Positions 1 through 10,439 of a stretch of 64,000 nt of DNA are shown here, one piece after another (within the stretch, counting starts at the first letter, position 1; each line of letters starts with the position of its first letter). The notes beneath the pieces are model-generated. The model was not told where the DNA came from, did no database searches, and worked only from the letters and a program-made list of their open reading frames with translations. The position numbers and the translations under genes are program-made. The DNA is from Arion vulgaris. Lineage: Eukaryota > Mollusca > Gastropoda > Stylommatophora > Arionidae. The DNA lies in assembly GCA_020796225.1 (NCBI GenBank), contig CM036764.1:21962733-22026732 (forward strand), in the 5' to 3' direction.

Positions 1-870
1 TTTCTTTCAGTACACAAGAAAGTAGTGACAATATGAAAACATGCAGCTGGGAAAATGAACAATAATGAAGACAGATTTTGCACCACATTAATTACCACAT
101 TGAAAACACAGTTTTGTCGAATAAATTAGTGTTCACATTTTTACTCCGCTTGTGCATGTAAAAATTACGATGTGGCTTTCTTACTTGTTAAAAGGTATAT
201 CATGAACGCAATGGAAGTTTATAGATAAATAAACTTACTTGTATGACAAGCTAACGGATTAGGAAAGAATCAAATTTAGAATCGGTAACTATCAGAATAC
301 GTTAACTTAAATCGTGGCACATAGTTTGACACATGGACCAACTACCTTTTTTTCGAGGTATTTAATTATTTGTGTATACATGTTGTATTCTATCAACTTT
401 TTCTATAACTTTAAAACGCTCACAAAATTTCACATTGATCAGAAACCAACAAAGCAATCAGTGAACATCATTGAGTGGTGACGTCTTGTATGGAAGCAAT
501 ATATTATCTTCAATCATAGACGTAGTGAAACGTCGTTACTATTTATATAGAGTGTTCAAGATAAAAGTAGCTTGTTGAGGGAGCCAATCTGACATATTTT
601 TACGAAAATGAGAAGGTTAAATTATGAGGTAGTATAGGTCAAGTGCGTGATTCTTTTTGTGATGCGATGCATGGTGTGTAATTATTATGGGGGAAGGGGC
701 GATGAACAAATGTGACGTAAGACGAGCTAGTCAGAACTAGTCTAAATAGTAAATATACAAAACACAATTCGTAACTGGCAACTTTTGATTCGTCAATCAG
801 ACTACTTTTATCTTGTATACCTTGTATAATTTCTGGTGTATAGAATTATTTTCTGTTTGAGATTTGTCTT
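1..870. other. AT-rich sequence, nothing recognised
   Basis: No coding frame, tandem repeat or transposon end that I can support. It presumably lies in Wnt6 intron 2. Confidence 0.5.
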
Positions 871-877
871 GTATTCT

Positions 878-1060
878 TTGCTTGATTAATGACTTTTGGT
901 TGAAACGTTGCTGCCGTATTTATTTTTGTTATTTAGCCTTACTTTGTTTTTACCTGCTTCGCCTTAATGATGACATCGCTGCATCCCCCCTGTCTATTCC
1001 AATCTTCTATCTTGATTTCACCGAACTTCACTACCACGGTCTGTGTAACTATTATCTTTT
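878..1060 (+). mobile_element. Possible diverged Penelope-like 3' end
   Basis: GCTTGATTAATGAC followed by GGTTGAAACGTTGCTG resembles the 3' block shared by the clearer Penelope-like copies at 20.98, 39.78 and 55.78 kb (GCTTGATAAAGGCC then GGTCGAAACGTTGCTG). Nothing else of the element is preserved, so this is a weak call. Confidence 0.3.
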
Positions 1061-1173
1061 TCTTAATTATATACATCTTCTGTTTCTTTTTATTGGGCAC
1101 GATCACACAGAGTAGTTAGTGACCAACACACCTTGTCAGATGTTGCAGTACAAAAACAAAATCTTTCCATTGT

Positions 1174-1351
1174 ACTCGGTCTGTGGCTATCCTTCACAGA
1201 GTAACTAAAGTATAAACCTCGCTGTTCGTATCCTGTTCTCCTATTCTCCACCATCTTGCGTTCGATCTATCTCTCCTTCATCTTTCTTTGAAGTCATCTG
1301 TATACCAACTCAGTTACTCAGTCTGTGGCTATCCTTCACAAAGTGTGTTAA
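1174..1351. repeat. ~142-bp tandem repeat, left part
   Basis: Units begin with CTCGGTCTGTGGCTATCC at about 1174 and 1316. The second unit is cut off by the TTAA-flanked transposon at 1352; the array resumes near 3081. Confidence 0.7.
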
Positions 1352-3014
1352 GGACAGGTTAAACTGGTATATTGAATTTGACTATATATGATGGAAACAA
1401 TGCTTTCAGTATATACATAATGGTTAAAGATTTCAGAAAAATTAAGTTTTAGAGGTAAATTTACAGTAGTTTTGATAAAATTTGCTGAAAACATGATATT
1501 TTGTGCGAAAAATGGTCAAATTAGCATACATCATCATGTCAAGTTTTATCAAACACTATTATAGATAGCTTAATGAAACTTGGTATATATATAGGACAGT
1601 ATGTTATACTTATTGTGAACTACCAACTTTTGGATTAGAGCTAACATTAAAAAGTTATGCTTATTTATGTGAAATATGTTGTTTTGTTTTTTTTAAATTG
1701 GGGGTATGGGTTAACAAAAATGATCCAAAATAAAAAGTATTGAAGCTACTTCATTTCTGGTAGTTCAATTGATGTCAATGAGAGTTACCTACACGTGTGC
1801 CAATTTTGGAGATAAACTGTCCATAACTTTTTGAGATAGTACGCCATATGTAACCAAAAATGTTGAAATAAGTGATTTTGAGATAATTGCAAAAATGTGA
1901 CATACCTTGCTGGTTTTCAAAGTAAATGTTTACTTAATGAGCTCCTGCTGCATATGAGTCATCTTCAGGATATTCCCCAGCTGTCTGGATACTTATTTCT
2001 TGCTCTTTTTATCTTATTATCTATTTTATTCTCTTCTTCAGCTGCTCTTACACGCGCTCGATCAAAATATTGAAATGCTGAAACACTGTAGTAGCCACCG
2101 CTTAATCCTAATTTGTTCATTACTTGAATCCTACCTAGTTTCCCTTCATTATATACAATAATAACATCATTTACAGCTATTTCTAGCCTGTCTCTTCCAA
2201 CAAATGTAGCTTTAGGACATCTGTCCCAGATCAAATGATGGTATGCTTCATTAGCATTTTGTGATCCACAATGTAGACATTTTTTCAACAAATAATCGTT
2301 TGAATGATCTTCAAACACAGGTTTGATTATTTCCATGACAAAGTCTGGCAACTTGTTTCTATTCTGACCATGGCACCAGTTTCCACGGATACCTTTCATA
2401 TGTTCCCAGATTGACCATATTGTCTTTTTCATCACGTCTAAATTTCCCACGTTTGACCAAATTTCGCCTCCGTAGTGACCCTGAATTCTTTTGATAGCGG
2501 ATTTTGTCAGTCTTCCAACTCCTCCAATCCCTTTATATTTTCTATCATTTTCTATAAATGATTTGCTTTTATTGGCAGCAACTTTATCTATGAGTCTTTT
2601 ATCTATGAGTCTTTTACCCATCCTCTTCTGAAAGTGGCTGCAACATTCTAGTTTTCTCATTGCTTTACAGGAATAGATGTGTGGCACTGATTCAGCAATT
2701 TCTTTGTAGCTTTTTGAATCTCCATCTCCTAGAAAACCAGTGTATGCTAGACAATGCTACCTGGCAGATCTCTCAAAGATTCTCTTTAGACCTACAGGTT
2801 CCTATAGGAAAGTTCTGGAGGTTTGAATTTTTTGCATATTTAATTAGGTAAACATACCATTACTATGCCAAATTTAAAAATTAATTAAAATTACTTCCAG
2901 ATGGAATTTTACAACAAGCAATACATTATTGTATGTAAAAATGAAAATACTTTCATATTATGGGAAAAAAAAAAAAACACACAAAATTTTGAAAAAAGGC
3001 AGTTTAACCTGTCC
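1352..3014 (-). mobile_element. Kolobok-like DNA transposon, TTAA target site
   Basis: A 1,663-bp element with perfect 14-bp terminal inverted repeats (GGACAGGTTAAACT at 1352-1365; its complement at 3001-3014), flanked on both sides by TTAA (1348-1351 and 3015-3018). TTAA duplication with GG-starting ends and a transposase carrying GDGD, CxxH and NANE signatures is characteristic of Kolobok; piggyBac also uses TTAA but has a different transposase. It interrupts a satellite array. The element is short for an autonomous copy, so the 5' half of the transposase gene is probably deleted. Confidence 0.72.
1965..2756 (-). pseudogene. Kolobok/Mutator-like transposase, C-terminal part
   Basis: An open stretch of about 264 codons without a proper start. 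In order it shows TGFLGDGDSKSYKE (likely catalytic Asp region), KLECCSHFQKRMGKRL (a C-x2-H motif), GGVGRLTKSAIKRIQGHYGG, a paired-cysteine LKKCLHCGSQNANE segment (probable catalytic Glu), then HHLIWDRCPKATFVGR and a basic tail. This order matches the conserved domain of invertebrate Mutator/Kolobok-type transposases as I know it. Reading upstream, an in-frame TAG at 2757-2759 interrupts recognisable homology (VGLKRIFERSAR), so the gene is broken. It lies on the minus strand inside the TTAA-flanked element; most of the N-terminal half is missing. Confidence 0.72.
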
Positions 3015-3080
3015 TTAAGTCTAACTACTTTGAGAATCATTGTAAAACAAACAATGGAGTGGCGGACTCCACTCCGTCTA

Positions 3081-3508
3081 TACCAACTCAGTTATTCGGT
3101 CTATAGATATCCTTCACAAAGTGTGTAAAGTCTAACCATCACTGTTCATATCCACCTCTCCTGTTCTTCCCCAGCTTTTCTTTGGTCTGTCTTTCCTTCA
3201 TCGTTCCTGAAGTCATCTGTATTACTCGGTCTGTGGTCATCCTTCGCAAAGTGTGTAAAGTCTAAACATCACGGTTCTTCTCCTGTTCTCCTATTCTCAA
3301 TCAACTTGTCTTTGGTCTGTTTCTCCTTCATCTTTCCATGAAATCATCTGCATACCAGTTCAGTTACTTGTCTGTAGCTATCTTTCGCAGAGAGCGTCAA
3401 GTCTAACCCTCGCTGTTCTTCTCCTCCTTTTCTGTTCTCCGCCAGCTTGTTTTTGGTTTATCTCTCCTTCATCTTTCTTTGAAGTCATCTGCATACCAGT
3501 TCATGTAA
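3081..3508. repeat. ~142-bp tandem repeat, right part
   Basis: About three units start near 3103, 3224 and 3366, each with a TCTGT-x-GCTATCCTTC-like opening, a CTTTCTCCTTCATC-like middle and a GAAGTCATCTGCATACCAG-like end. One unit is about 20 bp shorter. Same family as 1174-1351. Confidence 0.7.
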
Positions 3509-4460
3509 TGATTTCTGAATCTCTTTTGAGTATAAGTTGTAGCCCCTACGTTATATCACCATATCTACGTTATTGTACATTCTTCCACTTTGTTTTCTAT
3601 CTATCATCTAGTCATCTATTTTGTCCTTCTTTCTTTTATTTTCTACACCCTTAAATTAGTTCTTCAAAGAAGCAATTTGTCATGCCAGTTATCACATTGT
3701 CTAGCACCTTGTACGGTCACTTGAAGAATGAATGTACCATGATATAAGTCTAACCTCCATCCCTGCACCTGTTTCATATTATTGTCCTTTATCTTCTCTT
3801 TCTGTCGTGATGTCTCTCTTGCACTCCATTCATTTCTCTGAGCGAATCTACTGTGTGGTCTGCTATTTAACGTTATCAAGCTTAGTGTTGTGGTTGACGA
3901 TAGCAAGGCTCTTTGTTTCTTTATGATCCTATTTTGTGGTTTGTTTTCACTTCTCGCTCACCAGTTTTAACATGTTTCACTTCACGTCAGACTTAACTTT
4001 GATCTTGTATTGTTTCGTGTATTTTGGTTCAGTGTTATTTATTATTGTTTCCCTCGTGTCAATCTTTGACCATTTGTTGGAGATAAAATAATATAATATA
4101 TTTGATCTATTAAACATTTTATTTACAGCAATGAGTAGATCTTTCGGTTTTCGTTTCGGTTGCAAAAGGATTGTGGTTTCATTTCAATAAATGAGGACAG
4201 GAATTTCTGTTCTTTTTCTTCTCCTAATTAATATTGAAACATAAGACATCAACAAATTTAATTCATATTGAAACATAAGACATCAACAAATTGTCTATAA
4301 CCAGATATGTCTAGATCAAGTCAGCTTAGTTCATTCCTGGACATTTCCGTTTATTCTATTTTTCTGTCTACAGTTCGTCTCCGTGTCTCTCTATGTCTTC
4401 CCCTACCCTTCTTACCTCTCAGATTCCATGTCAAAGACATATTTGAGTTTCTTGTCTTCT
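3509..4460. other. No gene recognised
   Basis: Pyrimidine-rich on the plus strand. A short direct duplication of a sequence containing ATTGAAACATAAGACATC sits at about 4231-4290. Small open frames occur on both strands without recognisable motifs. Confidence 0.4.
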
Positions 4461-4750
4461 GGATTCTCAATGTAATTTCCAACTACTTACATCTCCTCTT
4501 TTATATTTTCTCGTTGCTATTGTTGATCTATGTGTGTCGGGTGATCTCAGTATTAGGTATACATTCATCCCAACAAATTCTGAGAAATCTTGTGGGACAT
4601 CTTCTTTCCAAGCCTCGTATGCGTCTGTGTGTCTTTCTACTTGCTTTCCATGCTTCTGATGCATAAAGTAATACTAAGCGCACATTTGATCTGTAAATAT
4701 TGAGTTTAGTCTGTGTCCTGTACACTGATAATCTCCATATGTTGCCCAAT
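4460..4750 (-). pseudogene. RTE-type LINE, C-terminal fragment
   Basis: Minus-strand reading in two frames gives KLNIYRSNVRLVLLYASEAW followed by RIRGLERRCPTRFLRI. This is the region after the reverse transcriptase in RTE-type non-LTR elements (LLYGSEtW ... RCLRKI). Broken by a frameshift; no complete ORF. Confidence 0.55.
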
Positions 4751-4777
4751 GATCTGAATTATAATTTATAGAACTTC

Positions 4778-4889
4778 AAGTTATATAGTTTAAAACTTAA
4801 TTTTTACTTTTCCAGTTAAATAGTTTAAAACTAAATTTTTACTTTTCAAGTTAAATAGTTTAAAACAACTTAATTTTTACTTTTCAACT
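4778..4889. repeat. Three copies of a ~36-bp AT-rich repeat
   Basis: Units contain AGTTAAATAGTTTAAAAC then TTTTTACTTTTC; small insertions differ between copies. Confidence 0.7.
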
Positions 4890-4994
4890 CCAATATTGTT
4901 TTTATTCTAACGTATGCCAACGAGAGTTAGAACATAACTAAATATATAGAAATTTTGGCTGAATGTGTTTGAAAATAGATGTCTGCCAAAAATA

Positions 4995-5112
4995 ATGAAT
5001 ATGAAATCAGACAAATTCACGAAAGATTAGGATATCAGAGAAATGTCTGGTCAACTTTCAGTAACAACTCTTACAAGAAAGAGAAGATGTAGAGTTGTTG
5101 GACATACTCTGT
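4995..5112 (+). pseudogene. RTE-type LINE, short C-terminal fragment
   Basis: Reads IREMSGQLSVTTLTRKRRCR then VVGHTL, matching the MSGQPLVTTVIRRRRWRYVG segment of the copies at 9.3 and 52.9 kb. Directly followed by an RNase H fragment from a different LINE. Confidence 0.55.
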
Positions 5113-5830
5113 GAACAAAATTGTCCATCACTAATCAACGCGGAGGTTGAGGCTCTCTTGAATGACATCAATGAAACAGATGCAGTAATTTACACCAATG
5201 GCTCAGTCATTCGCCAACAACGCTGTGCGTGGACTTTTTTCGCACGCTCAGAAAGGCCAGTGGGGCCTACGCGACAACCACAAGTAGTTTGACAATGGAG
5301 TTACGGGCGGTTACAGAGGCGGTGACGTGGTTGGCATCTCATGACTTCGCTCGTGTTTTTATACTCAATGACTCCATGAGTATGATTCGTAAAGTCGAAA
5401 CAGGAATGGTGAGACGAAACTGGGTTGACGTACTAGTACAGACAGGGGTAAAAGAAATCACCTTCATTTCTGTATCTGGGCATGCAGGAGTTAGGGGTAA
5501 TGAACAAGCTGATAGATTGGTTGGCATGACCACGGTATCACAGGGGGGCTGCAATGGCCCGAAGTTCTTAACGCATTGAGAGTCTTTTCGAACAGAAGAA
5601 TTTCAGGTTGCGAGTCCCACTCGCTGACCAGATTGAGAGAGATGGGTGTCAATATTAGTGCAGCCCGTAAAGAATGGCATACCAAATATACAAAGAGACT
5701 GATTAATCAACATCGAACTGGCGTGTTAGGCCGCTGGATGCTGCTGGATTTGTTGAGGCGGAGATCGGAGCACCTATGGGCATGTCCGGAGTGCTATGAT
5801 GATAGTCCTCTGATAACTGATAAATGGACA
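5113..5830 (+). pseudogene. LINE RNase H domain and tail, broken
   Basis: RNase H domain of a non-LTR retrotransposon. It reads DAVIYTNGSV, then in a second frame ASGAYATTTSSLTMELRAVT, VFILNDSMSM, SGHAGVRGNEQADRLVG, and in a third frame a tail with RLINQHRTGVL and CPECYDD. The first catalytic Asp of YTDGS is Asn here, whereas the sister copy at 37.1-37.8 kb keeps Asp. At least two frameshifts. The 5' part (endonuclease and RT) is absent. Confidence 0.7.
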
Positions 5831-6224
5831 TACACTGAAAAGAAATTATCAAGGAATCACAAAGTAGACATTAAAGTTCGAGATAAAGAGTTCAAGGGGA
5901 AGAAAGAACACTCTAAGAAACCCTGAAACGAACTTTACTTAGAGAGAGACGAGAAATAACGAACTACATTTCATAGAATAGATTGAACGAACATTTCAGA
6001 ATAAAGCGATATGGATTAATTGCTTCTAAGCCCTCTATAAGTTATAACGATACGGGAGAAATACTATGTTGGTGTGTATGGTTTCAGCATCACGTTAATC
6101 GCCTTTTCTAAACAATGCTACTCTGGCACCGTAGAGAGTTAAAATCACACATTTTGTGTTGTCAAATCTGGAACCAGCAATCAAATAAATAAAAAGGGCA
6201 TTAACAGCACTGCTGCTGCTCTCT
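5831..6224. other. No gene recognised
   Basis: AT-rich; no tandem structure or element ends that I can support. Confidence 0.4.
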
Positions 6225-6445
6225 TTAGCCTGTTACGCCCATGGCGTTTAGGACAGCAACAAACGCACACCATTCTTCCCTGTTCATGGCCTTCCTCTGT
6301 ATTGTGTTCCAGCTATGATTCATTTCCTTCAGTTTTTGCTCTATCGTTCTCCTCCAGGTCGTCTTGGGTCTTCCACGCTTTCGCCTACCCTCTGGAGTCC
6401 ATCTCAGTGCAGTTTTAAGTAGCTTCCTTTCGGCTTTCACCACTT
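6225..6445 (-). pseudogene. RTE-type LINE, C-terminal fragment
   Basis: Reads LKTALRWTPEGRRKRGRPKT, then WRRTIEQKLKEM and REEWCAFVAVLNA, the basic GRRKRGRPKtTWRR motif near the end of RTE-type polyproteins. Confidence 0.65.
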
Positions 6446-6529
6446 CCAGTCATGTGAGTCAATGACTCTGGTAGCCCTTCATGCCCGTGAATAGGTTGTA
6501 TGTTTGTTCTTTCCGTAACTTTAATTTTT

Positions 6530-6744
6530 TTAAAGGATGGGATCGTTAGTCCCAAGCCCAACCCCCAACCTGGAGGACCAGGACACATTGTTTCGTCTGT
6601 CCCTCTTCAGTGACCTTTCCGGCTTGGGTAACCCTTCCGGGAACATAAGTTTCCGCCGTCCTAGCTCACTGTATCATTGGAGCACGCAAGCCTCCCCACC
6701 ACTACAAGGTAATGGCCTCATGGGGAGGTTTTCTGCTGCTGCTA
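6530..6744. other. GC-rich block, possible LINE leader
   Basis: Markedly GC-rich compared with its surroundings, with runs of CCCAAGCCCAACCCC and a CTCCCCACCACTACAAGG motif. It sits next to minus-strand RTE sequence and may be part of a LINE leader, but I cannot assign it. Confidence 0.3.
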
Positions 6745-6855
6745 CGATCATAAAGTCAGCTATGTTTTACTTTTGTAAATTTCTTTCTATCTTTTCTCCA
6801 ATCATGTTTTGTCTCACAGTGTCTGGATAAGAAGAGATTTCTAGAATGAGCTTTT
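6745..6855 (-). mobile_element. RTE LINE 3' region, first half (split by SINE)
   Basis: Homologous to 31085-31150 (shared TGTTTTGTCTCACA and GATAAGAAGAGATTTCTAGA). The copy continues at 8351 after the inserted SINE. Confidence 0.6.
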
Positions 6856-8337
6856 CGCCCGTGTCGTACTGGAGTCCGCAAGAGAAACAAAGAATAGTAT
6901 CTCTGCGATCTATAAGGCATGTCGTTAGATCTATAAGGCATGTCGTTAGATCTATAAGGCATGTCGTTAGATCTATAAGGCATGTCGTTAGATCTATAAG
7001 GCATGTCGTTAGATCTATAAGGCATGTCGTTAGATCTATAAGGCATGTCGTTAGAGCTATAAGGCATGTCGTTAGATCTATAAGGCATGTCGTTAGAGCT
7101 ATAAGGCATGTCGTTAGACCTATAAGGCATGTCGTTAGACCTATAAGGCATGTCGTTAGACCTATAAGGCATGTCGTTAGACCTATAAGGCATGTCGTTA
7201 GACCTATAAGGCATGTCGTTAGACCTATAAGGCATGTCGTTAGACCTATAAGGCATGTCGTTAGACCTATAAGGCATGTCGTTAGACCTATAAGGCATGT
7301 CGTTAGATCTATAAGGCATGTCGTTAGATCTATAAGGCATGTCGTTAGATCTATAAGGCATGTCGTTAGACCTATAAGGCATGTCGTTAGACCTATAAGG
7401 CATGTCGTTAGATCTATAAGGCATGTCGTTAGATCTATAAGGCATGTCGTTAGACCTATAAGGCATGTCGTTAGATCTATAAGGCATGTCGTTAGATCTA
7501 TAAGGCATGTCGTTAGACCTATAAGGCATGTCGTTAGACCTATAAGGCATGTCGTTAGACCTATAAGGCATGTCGTTAGACCTATAAGGCATGTCGTTAG
7601 ATCTATAAGGCATGTCGTTAGATCTATAAGGCATGTCGTTAGATCTATAAGGCATGTCGTTAGACCTATAAGGCATGTCGTTAGACCTATAAGGCATGTC
7701 GTTAGATCTATAAGGCATGTCGTTAGATCTATAAGGCATGTCGTTAGACCTATAAGGCATGTCGTTAGATCTATAAGGCATGTCGTTAGACCTATAAGGC
7801 ATGTCGTTAGACCTATAAGGCATGTCGTTAGAGCTATAAGGCATGTCGTTAGATCTATAAGGCATGTCGTTAGAGCTATAAGGCATGTCGTTAGATCTAT
7901 AAGGCATGTCGTTAGATCTATAAGGCATGTCGTTAGACCTATAAGGCATGTCGTTAGATCTATAAGGCATGTCGTTAGATCTATAAGGCATGTCGTTAGA
8001 CCTATAAGGCATGTCGTTAGAGCTATAAGGTATGTCGTTAGACCTATAAGGCATGTCGTTAGAGCTATAAGGCATGTCGTTAGACCTATAAGGCATGTCG
8101 TTAGACCTATAAGGCATGTCGTTAGACCTATAAGGCATGTCGTTAGAGGCGACTGATGCAGGGGTCTAGGGAATCTACACTAGTAAATAAAAAGCGTTGA
8201 AGAAATCGGATGTGCTGGTATAATTGTAGGCGCATAACTGGCCCAACGTACAATCGCTCTTAGGCTAAGATCACATACAAATCACAAGAGTGGTTAACAA
8301 GTGGTCAATATGAAGCGTTCGTAGATTAAGAAGAAGA
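6856..8337 (+). mobile_element. SINE-E copy containing a 1.24-kb satellite
   Basis: SINE starting CGCCCGTGTCGTACTGG (aligns with the CGCCCGAGTGGTTACTGG head seen in reverse at 31.9 kb) and ending in an (AAG)n tail at about 8325-8337. It is flanked by an imperfect 13-bp target-site duplication, AGAATGAGCTTTT at 6843-6855 and AGAATAAGTTTTT at 8338-8350 (11 of 13 match). Inside it, a 21-bp segment has expanded 59-fold (6907-8145). The SINE lies inside an RTE copy. Confidence 0.72.
6907..8145. repeat. 59-copy 21-bp satellite, no indels
   Basis: Unit GATCTATAAGGCATGTCGTTA. The array is exactly 59 x 21 bp with perfect phase. Nearly all variation is at one base (position 3: T, C or G); I found only one other change, GGTATG for GGCATG near 8031. 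Because 21 is a multiple of three, long frames stay open on both strands (7-residue periods), which is not evidence of coding. The last unit runs directly into GAGGCGACTGATGCAGG, the next part of the SINE core. Confidence 0.95.
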
Positions 8338-8350
8338 AGAATAAGTTTTT

Positions 8351-8500
8351 GTTTGCCCTTCATAAACAGGGGTTTTTTTTGGCCGCCTCTGTTATCTCTA
8401 AGGTCCACCATCTGCGTGGACGGTCTTTTGCTTTGTATCCACTGTATCTGAGTAACATTGTTCTTTGAGGCGCACTGTCTGTTAGTAATCTACTTTATGT
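8351..8500 (-). mobile_element. RTE LINE 3' region, second half
   Basis: Continues the RTE copy of 6745-6855: CTCTGTTATCTCTAAGGTCC, CTTTGTATCCACTGTAT and AACATTGTTCTTTG match the copy at 31180-31270 in order. Confidence 0.6.
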
Positions 8501-8639
8501 GGCCGAGCCATTAAACGTTGTAAGTGTTACTATTGTAATTATTGCATTTCAACTTTTGGGGCAAGAGCAAATGTTCGTTTCTAAATTATTTTTCTTTAAA
8601 TCTGCTTCATGTATCCATTGGTTACATTTCGTATATGTA

Positions 8640-8885
8640 TCGTATCGCTCGTTTACTGTCGAGACTCGCAAGGGAAGCAAAGAATAGCAGCACTGCGACC
8701 TTCAAGGCCTGTTTACGAAGCGATTGATATATGGGCCTGGAGAAGCTACTCTAGTAAATAAAAAGCGTCACAGACATTGGATATGTTAGCGTAGTTGTAG
8801 GCGCATAACTGGCACAATGTACAATCGATCTAAGACTCAGATCACATACAAATCACAAAGAGTGGTTTAACTAGAAGAAGAATGA
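8640..8885 (+). mobile_element. SINE-E copy without satellite
   Basis: Aligns along its length with the SINE at 6856-8337: GCAAGGGAAGCAAAGAATAG, CTACTCTAGTAAATAAAAAG, TTGTAGGCGCATAACTGGC and ATCACATACAAATCACAA. At the satellite site it has one diverged unit, GACCTTCAAGGCCTGTTTA. Confidence 0.75.
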
Positions 8886-9079
8886 ATCGTGTCTGTTGAC
8901 AAATCTGTACTTTTTTTAACATGTAGAAATGTTAAGTATATAAAACTATAATTTTAAATCCTCTTTTATTAGAGGTTTTTTTTTTATTCTTGAGTTTAGT
9001 TGAGATAAATATTCTCCAGTCTCATTAGTAATAGTTTCAGTTCTAAATATATTTTCAGTAACATTAGGAAATTTAATAA

Positions 9080-9610
9080 TAATAATTCCTCTCGTACCGT
9101 TATACGTTACATGGGGCCTGCAAGCTATTTTACCATACCGCTCTATCCTGGTCAACACGCTCAATCGCCTCCATGGAACTGAGAACGATATTTCTTACCT
9201 CTCTCAGCAAAGTTCGTTTCAGGGTCTCCTTATGTCGTCCTCTCTTTCTTGAACCCTATGCATCCCACTTCAATGCCTGCTTTAATATTCTTTGATTATT
9301 TCTCCTCAAAGTGTGTCCAACATATCTCCATCTTCTCCTTCTTATAACAGTTGTCACTAGTGGTTGACCAGACATGTCTCTGATTTCATCACTTCTTCTG
9401 AACTCGTTCCATTTTATATTCATTATTTTTCGCAGACATCTATTTTCAAATGCATTCAACTTACTTTCTATATCTTTAGTCATTTTCCAACTCTCGCTGG
9501 CATATGTTAGGATTGATACAACATTTGAATTGAAAATTCGTAATTTAGTTTTAATACTATATAACTTGCAGTTTCGTATTTTATTCAGACTTTTGAAATC
9601 TGACGTTGCT
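9080..9610 (-). pseudogene. RTE-type LINE, 3' part
   Basis: Minus-strand translation reads LRIFNSNVVSILTYASESWK, then KLNAFENRCLRKIMNIKWNE, DMSGQPLVTTVIRRRRWRYV, GHTLRRNNQRI and QALKWDA. This is the post-RT region of an RTE-type element. The 3' end CTTGCAGGCCC...GGTACGAGAGG recurs at 27.72 and 52.61 kb. 5'-truncated. Confidence 0.78.
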
Positions 9611-9820
9611 TTGACAATTATTGTGATATTTACAGATATACTAAACTTTTCATTTTACGGATTTCGGTAAAACGATTTTTCTATTTAAAGAACTGTACAG
9701 TGCAGTCAATAATTGTAATTTTCAAAAATAGAAAAGTAAATTACCCGTTTCATGTCTCATTTCTTTTGGATAGTTTAATGGAGACTAGTTTTGTTTTAAT
9801 TTTATATTGTATACACAATG

Positions 9821-10064
9821 TGGTGGCGTCTGTGGCCTAGGAGTTAGTGACTCAGTCTAATAACCTCGACGTTCTGAGTTCGAATCACGCTGCGGATAAT
9901 TTGGTTGCAAATTGTTCGCGTGGATTTTAAAAAGGACGATGGCACCACCGTTCATAAAGCAATGGCAAACTACTGAACGTAATAATCACAAATATCGTTA
10001 CAAAACTGGGGTTGATTCGCAATGTCATGTAAAAGATATGCAATTAACTTTAACTATATCTGTC
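9821..10064 (+). mobile_element. SINE-A1 (tRNA-headed), perfect TSD
   Basis: tRNA-like head (GTCTGTGGCCTAGGAGTTAG with box B-like GAGTTCGAATCACG) followed by a body containing AAGCAATGGCAAACTACTGA. Flanked by a perfect 10-bp duplication, ATACACAATG at 9811-9820 and 10065-10074. It shares its head type with SINE-A5 at 49.5 kb and its body with all SINE-A copies. Confidence 0.82.
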
Positions 10065-10249
10065 ATACACAATGTATCTGTCATTTCCAATTTCTAACTG
10101 TATACAAAACTTTGACAACTCTTGCAATGCATCATGGCGTCAGATGATCAAAATGCGAAACTCAATGAAGTGAAGTTAAAGTTAACACATAAATAGTACT
10201 GATATTTAAACAATAAGAAAATAGGCTTCTATTTATTAATAATAATAAT

Positions 10250-10416
10250 CTGTGGCGGCTCGTAATTAAGGGCCAGAGGGGCCGGGCCCCACAAAAAATA
10301 ATGTGTGACACGTCTTTACTATTTAATAAATTAAAATATAACCTAACCAAAAGTCATGATTTTCCCGAAAATTTGTGTCTGGCCCCACCAACAAAACCGA
10401 TCACGAGCCGCCACTG
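10250..10416. mobile_element. hAT-type MITE, family 1, copy 1
   Basis: A 167-bp element with ends CTGTGGCGGCTCGT and ACGAGCCGCCACTG and 8-bp duplications ATAATAAT on both sides. The interior carries GGCCCCAC blocks near both ends. Opposite orientation to copies 2 and 4. Confidence 0.78.
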
Positions 10417-10439
10417 ATAATAATAATAGCCGTCCATCG

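Noticed and set aside
1352..3014. piggyBac element because of TTAA
   Set aside because: The transposase remnant has Mutator/Kolobok-type motifs (CxxH, NANE) and not piggyBac ones.
6846..8156. Open frames of 436 codons (plus) and 460 codons (minus) as a repetitive protein gene
   Set aside because: They are produced by the 21-bp unit being divisible by three; the array sits in a SINE, and neither frame has a domain, signal or conserved flank.
9821..9900. A tRNA gene
   Set aside because: The box A/B-like sequence does not fold into a full cloverleaf by eye and is followed by a SINE body repeated at five other places.
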